NCBI GenBank assembly: GCA_019925095.2 | Contig: CM034411.1 | Coordinates: 5,619,501 to 5,683,500, forward strand | Direction: 5' to 3' | Source of the DNA: Dendrolimus kikuchii | Lineage: Eukaryota > Arthropoda > Insecta > Lepidoptera > Lasiocampidae | Length of the DNA: 64,000 nucleotides | Shown here: positions 10,400 to 21,805 of the stretch, piece by piece | Numbering within the stretch: the stretch's first letter is position 1 | Layout of the letters: each line of letters opens with the position of its first letter | The notes under the pieces: model-generated | Seen by the model: the letters and a program-made list of their open reading frames with translations, nothing else | Database searches by the model: none | Told to the model about the DNA's origin: nothing | Position numbers and translations under genes: made by a program

Positions 10400-10934
10400 A
10401 ACACTCTCATGCATGTGAACTGAACAGAGATGGCCAATTTAATTTCAGTATAAAAAATTTTTGGAACAAGTCAAATCGCAAAACAATTGTGTAAACACAT
10501 AATTTAAAAAATACCTAAGTAAATTATCACGGTGTGAATTTATGACTTGTGAATTACGAGGAGTATCTTATTCGTCCTCAATTCAGTACAAAACACACAT
10601 ATAAAAAAACACACACATGTACTATACTGTAGTACTTTTATTTTCAGTATAGATTCATTGTTTATGTGTGCGTCTAATGTATGGATAGGCAGCGTCGCGA
10701 CGCTTCTTTGTATGTGTTGGTGAGGTATATACATGAGTTCAATGAACGCTGAATTTTCGGCAATGTACCTACCATTGGTATTGCACAATATTGAGATATT
10801 GAGGGAAATTGTATCCAGTGTAAGGTGACCTTTGATTGGAAAGGGTTTCCAAGAAAGTAAAGTGCCTTATCGTTGGCTATTAATAAGATAGATATGCCTT
10901 CAAGTTAATTCCCTTATAGAAAAAAATAACATGT
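10400..10934. other. Intergenic, no feature recognised
   Basis: No supported gene or repeat was seen. Confidence 0.4.
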
Positions 10935-10944
10935 TTGTAAATTC

Positions 10945-11339
10945 GTACATACATACATACATAAATTCACGCCAGTTCCCTTGCGGGGTAGGCACGAACA
11001 AGAGAGCGCCATTTAGGCCCATTCTTACACACCTCACTTGCTTCTTTGACATTCATAACTCTTGTCATGCACACTCGTCTGTTCTTAAGGCTCCTGACAT
11101 CACCCTCCGCTAGTACACCATCAATTTGATCATGGAAGGTGTGTTGTGGCCTTCCACGACTTGCATCCATCCACTTTTGCATTGTATATCTGTTTAGTCA
11201 TTCTTTCATCATGCATTCTTTCGACATGCCCGAACCACCGGAGCATTCCTTTCCTTACCTTCACCCCGACACTCTTTCAGACCACCTCTCTTTCTTACTT
11301 CGGTATTACGAACGCGGTCCGCGAGCGTCACTCCGTAGA
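10945..11339 (-). mobile_element. RTE-type retrotransposon 3' end (copy E1) with TSD
   Basis: 5'-truncated insertion flanked by the direct repeat TTGTAAATTC (10935-10944 and 11340-11349). On the minus strand it encodes the C-terminus of an RT protein (HTFHDQIDGVLAEGD ... VRAYPARELA, stop at ~10967). The stop codon lies only a few bases before an (ATGT)n tail. A coding end almost touching a microsatellite tail is typical of the RTE clade. Confidence 0.75.
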
Positions 11340-11348
11340 TTGTAAATT

Positions 11349-11378
11349 CATATATATATATATATATATATTATATAT
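11349..11378. repeat. (TA)n microsatellite
   Basis: Short AT dinucleotide run. Confidence 0.7.
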
Positions 11379-11383
11379 GTAAT

Positions 11384-11705
11384 AGGATTTGCCCGCGATT
11401 TCGACCACGCTTAACTTGAATGAATTCCCGCGGGTTTCCCGGGACACAAAGTACCGCAGCATTTAAAAAAGACTAAGCTATCGTTTTAGTCAAAACTGTG
11501 TCCCCATAAGCTAACTTTTATGCACACGAACAACTACAAACCGCTCTCGGGAAAATTCCCGCGGGATTCCCGGGATAAAAAGTACCGCAGACTAAGCCTA
11601 AGAATTTATTGTCGATCAGCGAAAACCGTATCGAAATCGGCCTAGTAGTTTTTACGTGAATCCGGAACAAACAGATAAACCAACAAACAGACAGACAAGA
11701 AATCG
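11384..11705 (-). mobile_element. Helitron-like non-autonomous element, degenerate
   Basis: Two CCCGCGGG(A/T)TTCCCGGGA blocks and the AAAACCGTATCGAAATCGG block match, in reverse, the elements at 38558-38831 and 45885-46394. A CTAG terminus is not preserved. Confidence 0.45.
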
Positions 11706-11739
11706 TGTAAGCTCAATTTTAAATTGACTTGTGTAATTA

Positions 11740-11893
11740 TTAAAACCCTGCCCCCTAGCTTTTGTGCTATTTTGACTCTCCATCCCAAGGTTGTCTGGAA
11801 GAGATCGCTGCCAGCGATAAGGCCGCCATATGTACTGAATTCGAAGCTGATATGTGTATTGTTTCATAAATTTTATTGTACAATAAAGTTGAA
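11740..11893 (+). mobile_element. CR1/Jockey-like 3' UTR fragment (family D)
   Basis: Contains GGTTGTCTGGAAGAGATCGC and AGCGATAAGGCCGCC, shared with 27418-27468 and 53467-53515, where it follows an RT C-terminus. Only the 3' end is present. Confidence 0.55.
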
Positions 11894-12645
11894 GGGGATG
11901 ACCCATATAGGGTGGAGGAGCGAGATGGATTGCTCCTCCGTCTCAACGGAAGATCTTCCAGCGAGGCTAATGTTGTTCCTCACAGGCCTAGGCCCATTTG
12001 TTATAGTTGAAATTTTGTATATATTCTTTGTATGTTTCGGGAAACGTTTGTGACATCAATTATTGCACAGCGCCATCTATTGGCTTGTAAGTGTTCCACT
12101 ACAAAGTATATTCTATTCTTGAAGTAGTTTTAAGTATGTACAATTTGCATGCCTGACCGACAAAAACATATGAAAAGTTATAAACAACATCTCATCTTAT
12201 ATAACACGATGTTTTTGGGGAAATAAATTATTGATTGATAAATCTAAAAAAATGCATCGTGTTCTCCGTCGTTTATACAGTCTATGGCAGTTGATTTTTT
12301 TAAATGGCTTCAATGTACAGAAACGACATGTTTAGAATTTTATATTATAGATTTTAGGATGATTATCAGCTTTTATTATCATTATCAACAAATTAGTGAT
12401 AGCGAGCTGATTAACAAGTCACCACAGAGAGAACCATATTAAAATATCAACTTGTACAATCTTCAATAAACAAGGCATTACAAAAACTAGATAAATTAAG
12501 ATGAAATAAAGAAAGAGAAGAAAAAAATAGATACATAAACATCGGACTAACCTGCTCATTCATTGTAAGCTAAATACATAGCATTCAGTTTATTTCTAAA
12601 TCTAATCACCGAGGTATCTGTTATATCTAAATCGTAGCTACAAAT
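11894..12645. other. Intergenic, no feature recognised
   Basis: AT-rich DNA between two non-LTR fragments. No supported gene. Confidence 0.4.
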
Positions 12646-12657
12646 TATAATATTAGT

Positions 12658-13245
12658 ACATACATACATACATACATAACTTCACGCCAGTTCCCTTGCG
12701 GGGTAGGCACGAACAACAGAGCGCCATTTAGGCTTATTCTTACACACCTCACTTGCTTCTTTGACATTCATAACTCTTGTCATGCACGCTCGTCTGTTCT
12801 TAAGGCTCCTGACATCACCTTCTGCTAGTACACGATCAATTTGATCATGGAAGGTGTGTCGTGGCCTTCCACGACTTCTGCATCCATCCAGTTTTGCATT
12901 GTATATCTGTTTAGGCATTGTTTTATCATGCATTCTTTCCACATGCCCGAACCACCTTTCCTTACCTTCACCCCAACACTCTCTTTCAGACCAACTCTCT
13001 TTCTTACTTCGGTATTACGAATGCGGTCCGCGAGCGTCGCTCCGCAGATTTTGCGCAGTGCTCGCATCTCGACCGCGTTTACTCTACTTTCATGCTCTTT
13101 CTTCCATACCCAACTCTCGCTTCCATACGTGAGCGTAGGTACCAGCACCGCGTTGTGTACGGCGAGCTAGGCCTTCTGGCTGAGGTTCTTAGCACCTAGA
13201 AGTTTACCTAACGCTCCATTCAAACTATATAGTATAGTACTAAAC
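12658..13245 (-). pseudogene. RTE-type RT C-terminus, 5'-truncated and frameshifted (copy E2)
   Basis: A 588-bp insertion between direct repeats TATAATATTAGT (12646-12657 and 13246-13257). One minus frame (13148 downwards) reads LTYGSESWVWKKE ... MRALRKICGATLADR, the tail region of RTE-like RTs. The adjacent frame (12942-12682) continues RGRPRHTFHDQI ... YPARELA and stop. A frame change near 12942 breaks it. The end is an (ATGT)n tail at 12658. No catalytic RT motif is included, so it cannot be active. Confidence 0.78.
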
Positions 13246-13336
13246 TATAATATTAGTCTATAATGTTAATTAGGATAACCGACTGTTATAAGCAAATACA
13301 CTGTGTTCTATTTACTAATTATAATTACATTTAAAT

Positions 13337-13846
13337 TAGAGATGTCACGAATAGCGGTTTGACCGAATACCGAATACGGAATATTCGGCCACGCTCTCAG
13401 CCGAAGCGATGAATGTTCGGTGTAAGATATGTGCAATTCGTCCGTAGCAGTTTAGTATTGAAAAAATAATATAAGAACTATCTTTTCTTACGTTCTCGCG
13501 TATGACACACACAATTAAATCGCGAATGGTGCACACAATTAAAACTATGTTTTAGCGGTTTTAAGCGCCATTTTATATGATTTTTATTTGATTCTGACAT
13601 TTTAAAAACTGGCCGAAACGTAATATTAGAATAAAAAAATATTAAAATCACAGTTAACACTATGAAAACGTGCTTAACCATATTTCTGATGCAAGTATAT
13701 ACAATTTTGAGCAATATGTACGTTTTTTTTTATTACAATTTGGTATTCGGTATTCGCCGAATAGTACAGATTATTTAGACGAATACCGAATAGTTAAAAA
13801 AAGTGGCCGAATACTGAAGAGCAGCCGAATATTCGTGGCATCTCTA
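13337..13846. mobile_element. hAT-like MITE with 8-bp TSD
   Basis: A 510-bp element bounded by near-perfect terminal inverted repeats (TAGAGATGTCACGAATA at left, TATTCGTGGCATCTCTA at right, one mismatch) and flanked by ATTTAAAT on both sides (13329-13336, 13847-13854). The 8-bp TSD and the TAGAGATG terminus fit hAT. Inside both ends are repeated CCGAATA/TATTCGG motifs. There is no transposase ORF. The TSD is itself palindromic, so the exact boundary could be read differently. Confidence 0.68.
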
Positions 13847-13854
13847 ATTTAAAT

Positions 13855-14220
13855 ACACGTTACTGCTAATAAATTCAATATTATTATAATATTTGAGACA
13901 TTATTCGTTAATACGATAACAGTTACCACGTGTACAGAAACAAAACATCACGTAACATGTAAATTTAGTGCGAATAGGTAACTGATAATGATAGTATGTT
14001 AATGAACTTGTGTTGTAGATTAGAATATAATAACGGGTCGCTAGCCTGTCATATGGAACATTCTGTTGGCATGGCGACGTATATTTATTAATATATGGTG
14101 GACTAGTAATACTCCATAAATGTACAGAGACGATGGATCTCCAGCTGCTGCCATCCTGACAAACACTCCTCGCTTCACTAACACTTCATCCCAAGTGTAG
14201 CAGGAGCATAACTGTAATGC
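13855..14220. other. Intergenic, no feature recognised
   Basis: No supported gene or repeat. Confidence 0.4.
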
Positions 14221-14224
14221 CCCT

Positions 14225-14545
14225 TCTTTTTTTTTTCAGTCGGGGGAAATGCTATTTACGCACAATACCGGGTCCTTTGCAAGGGATTAGACCATAGTTG
14301 ATCATGGAGGCCTTCCCAGAAGGAGCAATCCAAACAGTAATCAACCGGCTTGTGTGGAGACTCCGAGAAGTTGCACGGGCAACAACCAATACCCACTAAA
14401 ACCCTCCTCCCATGTGCCCCGCGCTTTTTGTAGGAAAGGCTGAGACTTAGAACGTAGTTACGCCCAGTCCGATCCAGCGCAAAAAGTGCCTGAATGTGCC
14501 CCGGCAATCAGAACACGCCCACTTCGTCGACGGGGATGATGAATT
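14225..14545 (-). repeat. Interspersed repeat (family K), probable non-LTR 3' region
   Basis: The segment with CACAATACC(G/A)GGTCCTTTGC and GGGATTAGACCA is repeated at 24165-24240. On the minus strand it contains TTTTAGTGGGTATTGG, also present in reverse near 33808 as TTTTAGTGGGTATTCCGG. No intact ORF. Confidence 0.4.
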
Positions 14546-15149
14546 CTTTGCTCCAACTGTAATGCCCCTGCTACAACACTTGGTAAAATGCTGGTGTTAG
14601 TGATTGTGTCACACAGATGTAGCCAAAGGTTTAATAATGACGTTAAACATTGAGAGGTAACTCATGTATTTATATATACACTAATGTAGCCAATCGTTAG
14701 CGGCGTTATATTTAAAAAAAAAGCGAGAATTTAGTTGCTAAGAAAGCGACAATACAAGGATGTAGAAATAATTTATACATTACTATGGTTTAATTTAATA
14801 TGTTGTGCGCTGTATTTCCAACAAATGAGGTCGGCAACTCAACATAAGCTGTGTTGGATATTCCTTTAGCATAGCATTGACTTTCAGTGCCCACACCGCC
14901 TCATTAATTAATTTTGACCTATCGTGGATAATTTAGTTAAACAATAACATATTCAAATAATACTAAACGATATACATACATACTAACGCATATAATAGAA
15001 AGTAATATAATATATGAAAATCAAGAAAAAAATCGAAAAATCTTGGGATAATGTTAGTGTTGACAACGCTAAAAGTGTTTGTCACGATCGTATTATAGCA
15101 GGTGGACGTCCATCGTCTCTGCCTACCCCAATGGGAAACAGGCATGATG
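14546..15149. other. Intergenic, no feature recognised
   Basis: No supported gene or repeat boundary, apart from a short stretch near 14605-14640 that resembles 26818-26850. Confidence 0.4.
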
Positions 15150-15153
15150 ATAT

Positions 15154-15572
15154 TGTTACAACCTAGGCGGCGACAAAGACAAATTCCACGTACAGATTTG
15201 TAGAAGCACATTTATTACTCGCCGACATTTGAATTAATAACATTGAAACTATTGTAATTCTTTTATGATCGTCTTCTTTTGTTTACTTATTAATAGGCAT
15301 AAGCTTCTAGAGAACGGCATATTGTTGTGTTGTAATCATTAGCCGGGTGTTACGGATTTTAAAGTACAAGCTGATTCTAGGAAATTCAGTCCACGTTGCC
15401 GGGCGGGCATATTGCATTTGTGCAGTATAAAACGATGGCATGATTGGGGGAGGAGGACAGTCGAGGGAGAACCACGATCGAAGCGTTTTATTGAATTACG
15501 ACCTTCTGCATTACGTTTGGAATTGTTGTGTTCGGTTATATTTGTACCTGTGTTATACGTGTTTATATAGTT
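15154..15572 (+). mobile_element. Solo LTR (gypsy-type), 3'-truncated
   Basis: Begins TGTTAC after ATAT and is colinear with the other solo LTRs (TTCTTTTGTTTACTT, GATTCTAGGAAATTCAGTCC, GTTATACGTGTTTATATAG). It lacks the terminal ~70 nt containing the poly(A) signal, so no TSD can be paired. Confidence 0.65.
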
Positions 15573-15582
15573 GTACGTAACA

Positions 15583-16004
15583 TAGTTCAAAACTGTACCT
15601 TTTTACATGAGAACTGCATGTTTCTGTATACTAATATTCAAAAATGTTAACTCACTCGACCACATAAATCAGAGTTACACAACTCGTCGTTTCTTTTATA
15701 AAAGCACAATGTCTTTTACAACTATTACTGGCAAGTCAAGGTTGCTTTGAGCAACCCGTGTCAAAATGCTGTTTCGAAAACCACTATGCAATATCTTGCG
15801 TCAAAATTGAATTAGAAACAGCTGTATAAAATTTAAACTCAAGATGAGATAGTTGGTTAACAATTAAAATCGTTTTTCATTGTGTTTTTTTGAGAATTTA
15901 ATAACGTCGGCATTCAGCTTTAAATTGAACATAATTGATAGTGAATTAAGAGTTGAAACAAATGTCTTCTTATTCATTGATTCATTTACTTTGTAAATAA
16001 AAGG
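15583..16004. other. Intergenic, no feature recognised
   Basis: No supported gene or repeat. Confidence 0.4.
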
Positions 16005-16009
16005 TATAT

Positions 16010-16205
16010 GGCTGTTTGAATGGGCTGAGCCTTTGTCAGTTTAGCTCACTGGAATGCAGAGGTTTCGGGTTCGATTCTTGGAATTATTCATATTGTAAGC
16101 GAACTTTTCCTTGCTTACTATGGTCTGGGTTCTCTGGGTTTTTACGAACGGCTCTAGAGCGTAACTTGCTTAGCTTGGGGATATACAATGTGTGTGTTTG
16201 TTTGA
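16010..16205 (+). mobile_element. tRNA-headed SINE (family C)
   Basis: Contains a B-box GGTTCGATTC after GCAGAGGTTTCG, the CTTACTATGGTCTGGG body and the CTTGGGGATATACAAT tail, colinear with 42733-42935. The head is derived from a tRNA gene, but no full cloverleaf is kept. Confidence 0.6.
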
Positions 16206-16226
16206 CTATTATATATTTATTATTTA

Positions 16227-16565
16227 CTAGCTGCCCCGGGCCCACTTTGCTAGGCATCTTTACAAAATACATGTGCACTCACACATGCACTCACATTGCC
16301 TCACACGAGGATATGCGCAATTCTCGCGTTGAACCTTATTGCTGTGACATATTTGACAGGCGTTCCCGGGCCCACTTCGCTAGACGTAAAACATTTTCAC
16401 CTTTTTGATTTATTAATCACAACAAAATATAGCCTATGTCACTCGGGAATAATGTAGCTTTCGACTGGTGAAAGAATTTTCAAAATCGGTTCAGCAGTAC
16501 CGGAGATTACCCCGAACATCCAAACTCACAAACCTTACCTCTTTATAATATTATTATAGTATAGA
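16227..16565 (-). mobile_element. Helitron-like non-autonomous element
   Basis: On the minus strand it starts TCTATACTATAATAATATTA and ends GGGGCAGCTAG, inserted between A and T as expected for Helitrons. The interior carries TCTCCGGTACTGCTGAACCG. No Rep/helicase. Confidence 0.6.
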
Positions 16566-16572
16566 TTAATAT

Positions 16573-16612
<40 letters not shown>
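16566..16612. repeat. (TA)n microsatellite
   Basis: AT dinucleotide run next to the Helitron end. Confidence 0.7.
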
Positions 16613-16613
<1 letters not shown>

Positions 16614-17104
16614 TCTGTCCTTAAAATTATATAAAATCTGGCAAGTAAATACGAAGAGTCTTATTTTTTCATGTTGATACAGAACCATAACAAATCATTT
16701 CATCAAAAATACCCTTGATATGATATGAATGGCTACTTAGCCGGAGCAATCCCTGATCCTTCGTTCTCTGTTAGACCTGATGCCGCCTCACAAATCCTAG
16801 TGAATCAAATAGAAGAAAATTGACGCTTACCATCACTGGAACCGGGTAAGGAATAATGTAGGATTTCGGCAGGATTTGGATCTTGGTTTTGCATAAACAC
16901 TACACCAGATGTCCGGGACACAGTTGACGCTTCGAGGAACGGCCAATGAGACGCATGTATGTGCGCAGCGCCCTCTGGTTAGAACCGGCCGAATGAAGGT
17001 GGAAGAGGAAATGTTGCCGGGAAAGGGATGCTTTCCGGGAATGTGACGGGATGTCGTAACAACCCTATTCTCAACGTGATTACAGTCCTTAGGGCCAGCT
17101 CGAT
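16613..17104. other. Intergenic, no feature recognised
   Basis: Less AT-rich than its surroundings. No supported ORF or repeat. Confidence 0.35.
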
Positions 17105-17335
17105 CGGTGTGATTTCAGACTGGTAGTTTTCTGATCTAATTTGCATATAGTTTCAATTACTACATGCTAACGGTGAAGGAAAACTACGTGACGAAACCGG
17201 CACGTCAGGATAACGATATTATGTCAATCCTCTTAATCCCGCTGCGACAAACGAGGCATGGACAATAAACCCTTCTGTTCGTTCGCCCTATACTGGGAAG
17301 CCCGATCTTAGCCGTCGGCCGATTAAGGGTTGTTA
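17105..17335 (+). mobile_element. Family B SINE body, diverged
   Basis: Shares TTTTCTGATCTAATTTGCAT, GCTAACGGTGAAGGAAAACT and the later ATACTGGGAAGCCC block with 57340-57595. The tRNA-like head is not recognisable. Confidence 0.45.
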
Positions 17336-17339
17336 TTTT

Positions 17340-17455
17340 TTTATTTTTTTAGAAGTATTATGGTTTGCCTTTGTCCACTGTCTCACCTGATGTTGAGTGA
17401 TGACGCAGTCTAGGATGGAGCAAGTGATAAAAGGTAAGAAAGTGGCAGTTAAATA
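17340..17455 (+). repeat. Interspersed repeat (family L)
   Basis: CACCTGATGTTGAGTGATGACGCAGTCTAGG is shared, with changes, with 26405-26520. Unclassified, possibly a non-LTR 3' end. Confidence 0.35.
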
Positions 17456-17771
17456 GGGCTTTACAATCTTAACCATCAGATTTGCAAAGACATACAGTAC
17501 ATATGAGGAACTACTCCGGAGACTGGGTCCTCCATAGGGCCCTAAATATTATTTCATTTACGGTAATTTTAGAGACTAGTATTTTCAATTAAATGTTTAT
17601 TTGAGGTTCTATAATTTAATGAGAATACAATACAATACTCTTTATTTATTTGCTTTTGCTTTACACAATAAGCTTAAGTACTAAAAGATAAGTACTAAGC
17701 TTAAGTACAATGGGCGGCCTTATTGCTTAAAGCAATCTATTCCAGGCATCCTTTGGATGGACAAGATCTAT
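17456..17771. other. Intergenic, no feature recognised
   Basis: AT-rich, with repeated AAGCTTAAGTAC near 17670-17710. No gene. Confidence 0.35.
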
Positions 17772-18072
17772 TATTTTTTATTGCAGGAGTTCTGCAGACA
17801 GGCAAATGGCCCACTTGATGGAAAGCGGTTACCATCATCTATGGACATTTGCAACACCAAAGGTGCTACAAATGCGCTGTTGCTCTTTTAAGGGAGACTG
17901 GAACCTGGTCACTAATGCCGGAACACAACTCAAGGTTGGTATGGCGACATATTTTAGACCAGGTGTGGTAGCCATCCAGTCGGGTAAGTGCCCTACCACT
18001 TGGCTGTTGGTTGTTTCTCGTCTCTTACGACAGGCCGCCCGGCCGCAGGAAATTGTATTCTTCTCCGTTGAA
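17772..18072 (+). repeat. Family A repeat, near full-length
   Basis: One of the best copies. It starts with a T-rich run ending TTTTTTATTGCAGGAG, then CAGACAGGCAAATGGCCC, the CAACACCAAAGGTGC palindrome, AGGGAGACTGGAACCTGGTC, and ends GGCCGCCCGGCCGCAGG plus AAATTGTATTC. It has no coding potential. Unclassified dispersed element. Confidence 0.75.
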
Positions 18073-18654
18073 TCCTCCGATGAAGTAGATACTAATAATA
18101 AGACAAAATAATTATTATACATATATTATAGCTAAAAAAATAATAACTATTTAGAACAGAGAATAACTGTTTAATGTCAATCTCTACAGTGCTCACAATT
18201 TTGCGTGCATTGACAAGCACTTGGCTGTTTTTTACTTCAATAATGATCTCAATTCCATAATTGGCATGGCGTCACAGACGCCGCTATGAAATACCTAAGG
18301 ACATTGAACTCTAGACACCATTTCAAAAACTGAAACGAGTAAACAATCCAGCCTAAACCGACAGTCTAAAAAATCTTTAAAGATCAGACGAGCGAGTGAC
18401 AGTCCACGAAATACAAAGGGTTCCGTAGATGAAAAATGTCGAATATTTTTGTAATTTCATTACGGATCAATAAAAAGTATTTAATTGAAAATACTGACAC
18501 TGTACCCAACAAATATTATTGAAACAAACATTGATAATGTTTTTGAAGCACCTACAGCTTAATTTTTTTTGAATTTCCAACTTTATATTTCAGGTCTAAT
18601 TTGCTCTTTCCTCTATCTAGTCGGCACATTCCTAAATATAATTTCATTGTTTGT
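18073..18654. other. Intergenic, no feature recognised
   Basis: No supported gene or repeat. Confidence 0.4.
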
Positions 18655-18917
18655 CGCTTTTTTTTATTGCAGGAGATCAGCAGACAGGCAGACGGCCCAC
18701 TTGATGGAAAATGGTTACTTTTAAGGGAGACTGGAACCTGGTCACTAATGCCGGAACACAACTCAAGGCTGTTATGGCGGCATACTCTAGATCGGGGGTG
18801 GTAGCCATCCAGTCGGGCAAATACCCTACCACCTGGCTGTGGGTTCTTTTGTCACCTCTTACGACAGGCCGCCCGGCCGCAGGAAATTGTATTCTTTCTT
18901 CGTTCCTGCACGGATAA
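18655..18917 (+). repeat. Family A repeat with internal deletion
   Basis: Matches 17772-18072 but jumps from GATGGAAAATGGTTAC to TTTTAAGGGAGACTGG, losing about 56 bp of the middle. It ends CTTCGTTCCTGCACGGATAA. Confidence 0.75.
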
Positions 18918-19904
18918 AAATTGCTTTGGCTATGATGTATATATTACTACATATTAAACAGGAAATTGTATTATTTATAATGTACGGATATTTCATTTCA
19001 GGTTCATAACTATTGATTTAAATAACAAACTTCTTAAGTAACGTCGTTACGATTTTTCAAGGTCTAATGATATTTCATATGCCATGATCATTGTAAAACA
19101 AATGTCAAGACTATGTGTGTGGCAACCCTTAATTTTTAGTTGTTTCCCGGTCAGCATAACATAAGCGTTCTGTTTTTTCTAAAATGGCTAGGAAACCCTA
19201 AAAAGTTGCCATTCACGAAAGCTTTTATTTCCATCACAAAAACGAGGTCACGAAAACAGAGATCGTTTAAAAAATCATCGTAAATCATCCTATGGCAAAA
19301 AAGTTCGAAAAAACATTCCAGAACAATCTTGTAATCTATAAAAAAAGTTCACGTGGGCGGGCGAGCGCGCGAAACATTGCCCTCTGAGCGACCAGCTCTC
19401 TAGACCTATCCGCTGACTGCCAACGTCCCTTTTAAGACCGGTGTTATTGAGTAGCAAAGGGGGAAGGGAAGGTCTTACTGGTTGGTCGATAGAGAATTTT
19501 CCTAAGAGAAAAACGGCTGAAAATATTGGGAGGTCGCCGACCCGACGACAAGGTCGGAGCAACAAGGTCGTCGAACGTTCCTTGGTCGTTGATCTTACGC
19601 GACCAAAACACTGCGATTGATTGGTGGATCGTCTAGTTCGCGAAGTTTAGTCACCTATGGCTGTGAACCGGTGGTGGTGGCATGTTTGTGTAATTTCGAA
19701 GGGGTCATGTTTGGAGGGTTCATCGCTGACAGGCGACTAGACGTCACGTTTAATGTAACATACTAATTTGTCTGCTATTTCAAATATAGAAATGTAAATA
19801 ATTTATGATTGAAATATGTATAGTCATACATTATAACCTGATCCAATAAAAGTAAATTTGTCAATCTATAATCCCTCAAGATTATAAGTAGAAAACTGTG
19901 TCCA
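18918..19904. other. Intergenic, no feature recognised
   Basis: No supported gene. The segment around 19320-19720 is less AT-rich and lacks an identifiable repeat. Confidence 0.35.
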
Positions 19905-20095
19905 GGTCTTCTGTGGGTAAGGTAGGTTTTCTGTGGTGGTAAGTTAGGTCTTCTCTAGGTAAGGTGCCCACAAGGCTGGCTACGTTTGCTCGCTGGATTG
20001 CCATACTGACCTGTGTCTATGCTAGGCACCATCCTCTGTGTAACATGAAGAGTCAATGAGTCGTTTTGATAGATCTCTGTAGAGGCTCATGACCT
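19905..20095 (+). repeat. Interspersed repeat (family M)
   Basis: AAGGTGCCCACAAGGCTGGC, GGATTGCCATACTGACC and AGAGGCTCATGACCTCA recur at 51355-51600 in the same order. Unclassified. Confidence 0.45.
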
Positions 20096-20116
20096 CAGAT
20101 CAGCTAATCATTTTTT

Positions 20117-20430
20117 TTATCTTTTTTTATTGCTTAAGTACGTCAGACAGGCTGATGACCCACTTGATGGAAAGTGGTTACCGTCGCATAGGTGCTGCTA
20201 ATCTGATACCGGCCTCGGAGAAGGGTGTTCTGACACTAGTTGCTAGATTCCAGTTCCCCCCGAACTGGAATATAGCTACTAGTGTCAGAACACAAATCAA
20301 GCTTGTTATGGCGGCATGCTCTAGACCAGGGGTGTAATGCCCAACTTGGCTGTGGGTAGTTTTGTCGCCCCTTACGACAGGCCACCTGTTCACAGGCTTT
20401 AGTAGTCTTTCTTCATTCCTACACGGATAA
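20117..20430 (+). repeat. Family A repeat with an internal inverted duplication
   Basis: Head and tail match family A. The interior holds a 32-nt arm inverted repeat (20225-20256 and 20262-20293, two mismatches) around a C5 loop, not present in other copies. Confidence 0.65.
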
Positions 20431-21573
20431 TTAACAATTATTAGATCATTAACGAGTTTTACTAAAATATACAAATGAGAATTATGCACGTGGTTTACTT
20501 TATATAAGCTTCAAAACTATTTTGCGTAAAGTATCTCATTTTCCGATATAAAAAATATCTCATGTTCATTCTCGTTATCGTAAGAAGAGCTTTGAAGATA
20601 TAAAAATAAGTAACGTTGTCAGATGCAAAGAAATATGGCAGTTCCACCTATTGTTCTAACCTACATAGAGGTATAACTCAATAGACCCCACCCGGCATCC
20701 GACTTGCACCGGATCGCATCGCTCGCAAGTTGTCCAAGTGCGAATAGCGAGTATACCACTTGCTAACAACCCCCTGCCTGAAGTGATTCATGTAGAGGTA
20801 TAGACTAGCACCAATTGCTGACAGAGCATTTGGCAACTCGTGGATCATGGGACGTTCACTCGCTGACTGTATCCTTGCCTAGTATAAAGTAGAACATCAC
20901 TCCATCATTTTTGCTGTCTACCGTCTTTCTGTGTGGGCAGCCATTTTGGATACTTCCTGTGAACGGTGGACGATAGAACTAAGCGCCGTGCGCTTATGCT
21001 TTTCATATAGGTTATTCATAAACTTCTTGTGATTATTGCCCGTGAAAAATACTTAAAAAAATGTGCAGTGAGCGGATCAGAAGGTTGGTGGAGTTTTTAC
21101 TTTTCTAGTGCAAGGATCTACGTCATATATCTTCCATACAATCCATAAATTGCAATGCCTCGCACTGATCACGCGATGTTCATTGATTGACAGCACGGTG
21201 TCTACCCTCGGATGTTGGTATGTGTTGGGTATTGTGTGGCTCGCATGTTCATTATGTGTGTGGATTACATATTAGACGCATAAAGATCAATGACGTGTTT
21301 AGAAGTGCGTAATAAATTTTGGCAGCTTAGTTGGCAAATGGTCAGGTAATTCCTATGATTATAAGTGAAGTTTTTTTCTGGGAATTGGAGTTTCTTTTTC
21401 AACAATAAACAATATTTCAAACAATTGAAGTCCAATGCTGGATGTAACCCTAAGTCTCCTCAAGATTGCACCATATATTCCATACCCCCAATTTCCTCAT
21501 CTGTGCAGATCGTTAGGCCACTGCACTGGAGAGCGTCATACACTACGTTTGTATTAGCAATAAGTCAGTTTGC
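20431..21573. other. Intergenic, no feature recognised
   Basis: No supported gene or repeat boundary. Confidence 0.35.
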
Positions 21574-21805
21574 CAGGTGGTAGGGCATTTGCCCGACTGG
21601 ATGGCTACCACCCCTAGTCTAAAGTATGTCGCCATAACAACCTTAAGTTGTGTTCCGGCATTAGTGACCAGGTTCCAGTCTCCCTTAAGAGTGCAGCAGC
21701 GCATTTGTAGCAACTTTGGTGTTGCATATGTCCATAGGCGATGGTAACCGCTTTCCATCAAGTGGGCCGTCTGTCTGTCTGCCGAGCTCCTGCAATAAAA
21801 AAAAA
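21574..21805 (-). repeat. Family A repeat
   Basis: Reverse-oriented copy running from CCAGGTGGTAGGGCATTTGC to CCTGCAATAAAAAAAAAG. It lacks the CCGCAGGAAATTG end. Confidence 0.72.

Noticed and set aside
16845..16870. Possible exon end with GT donor (ACCGGGTAAGG)
   Set aside because: A single donor-like string without an open frame of recognisable content or an acceptor.
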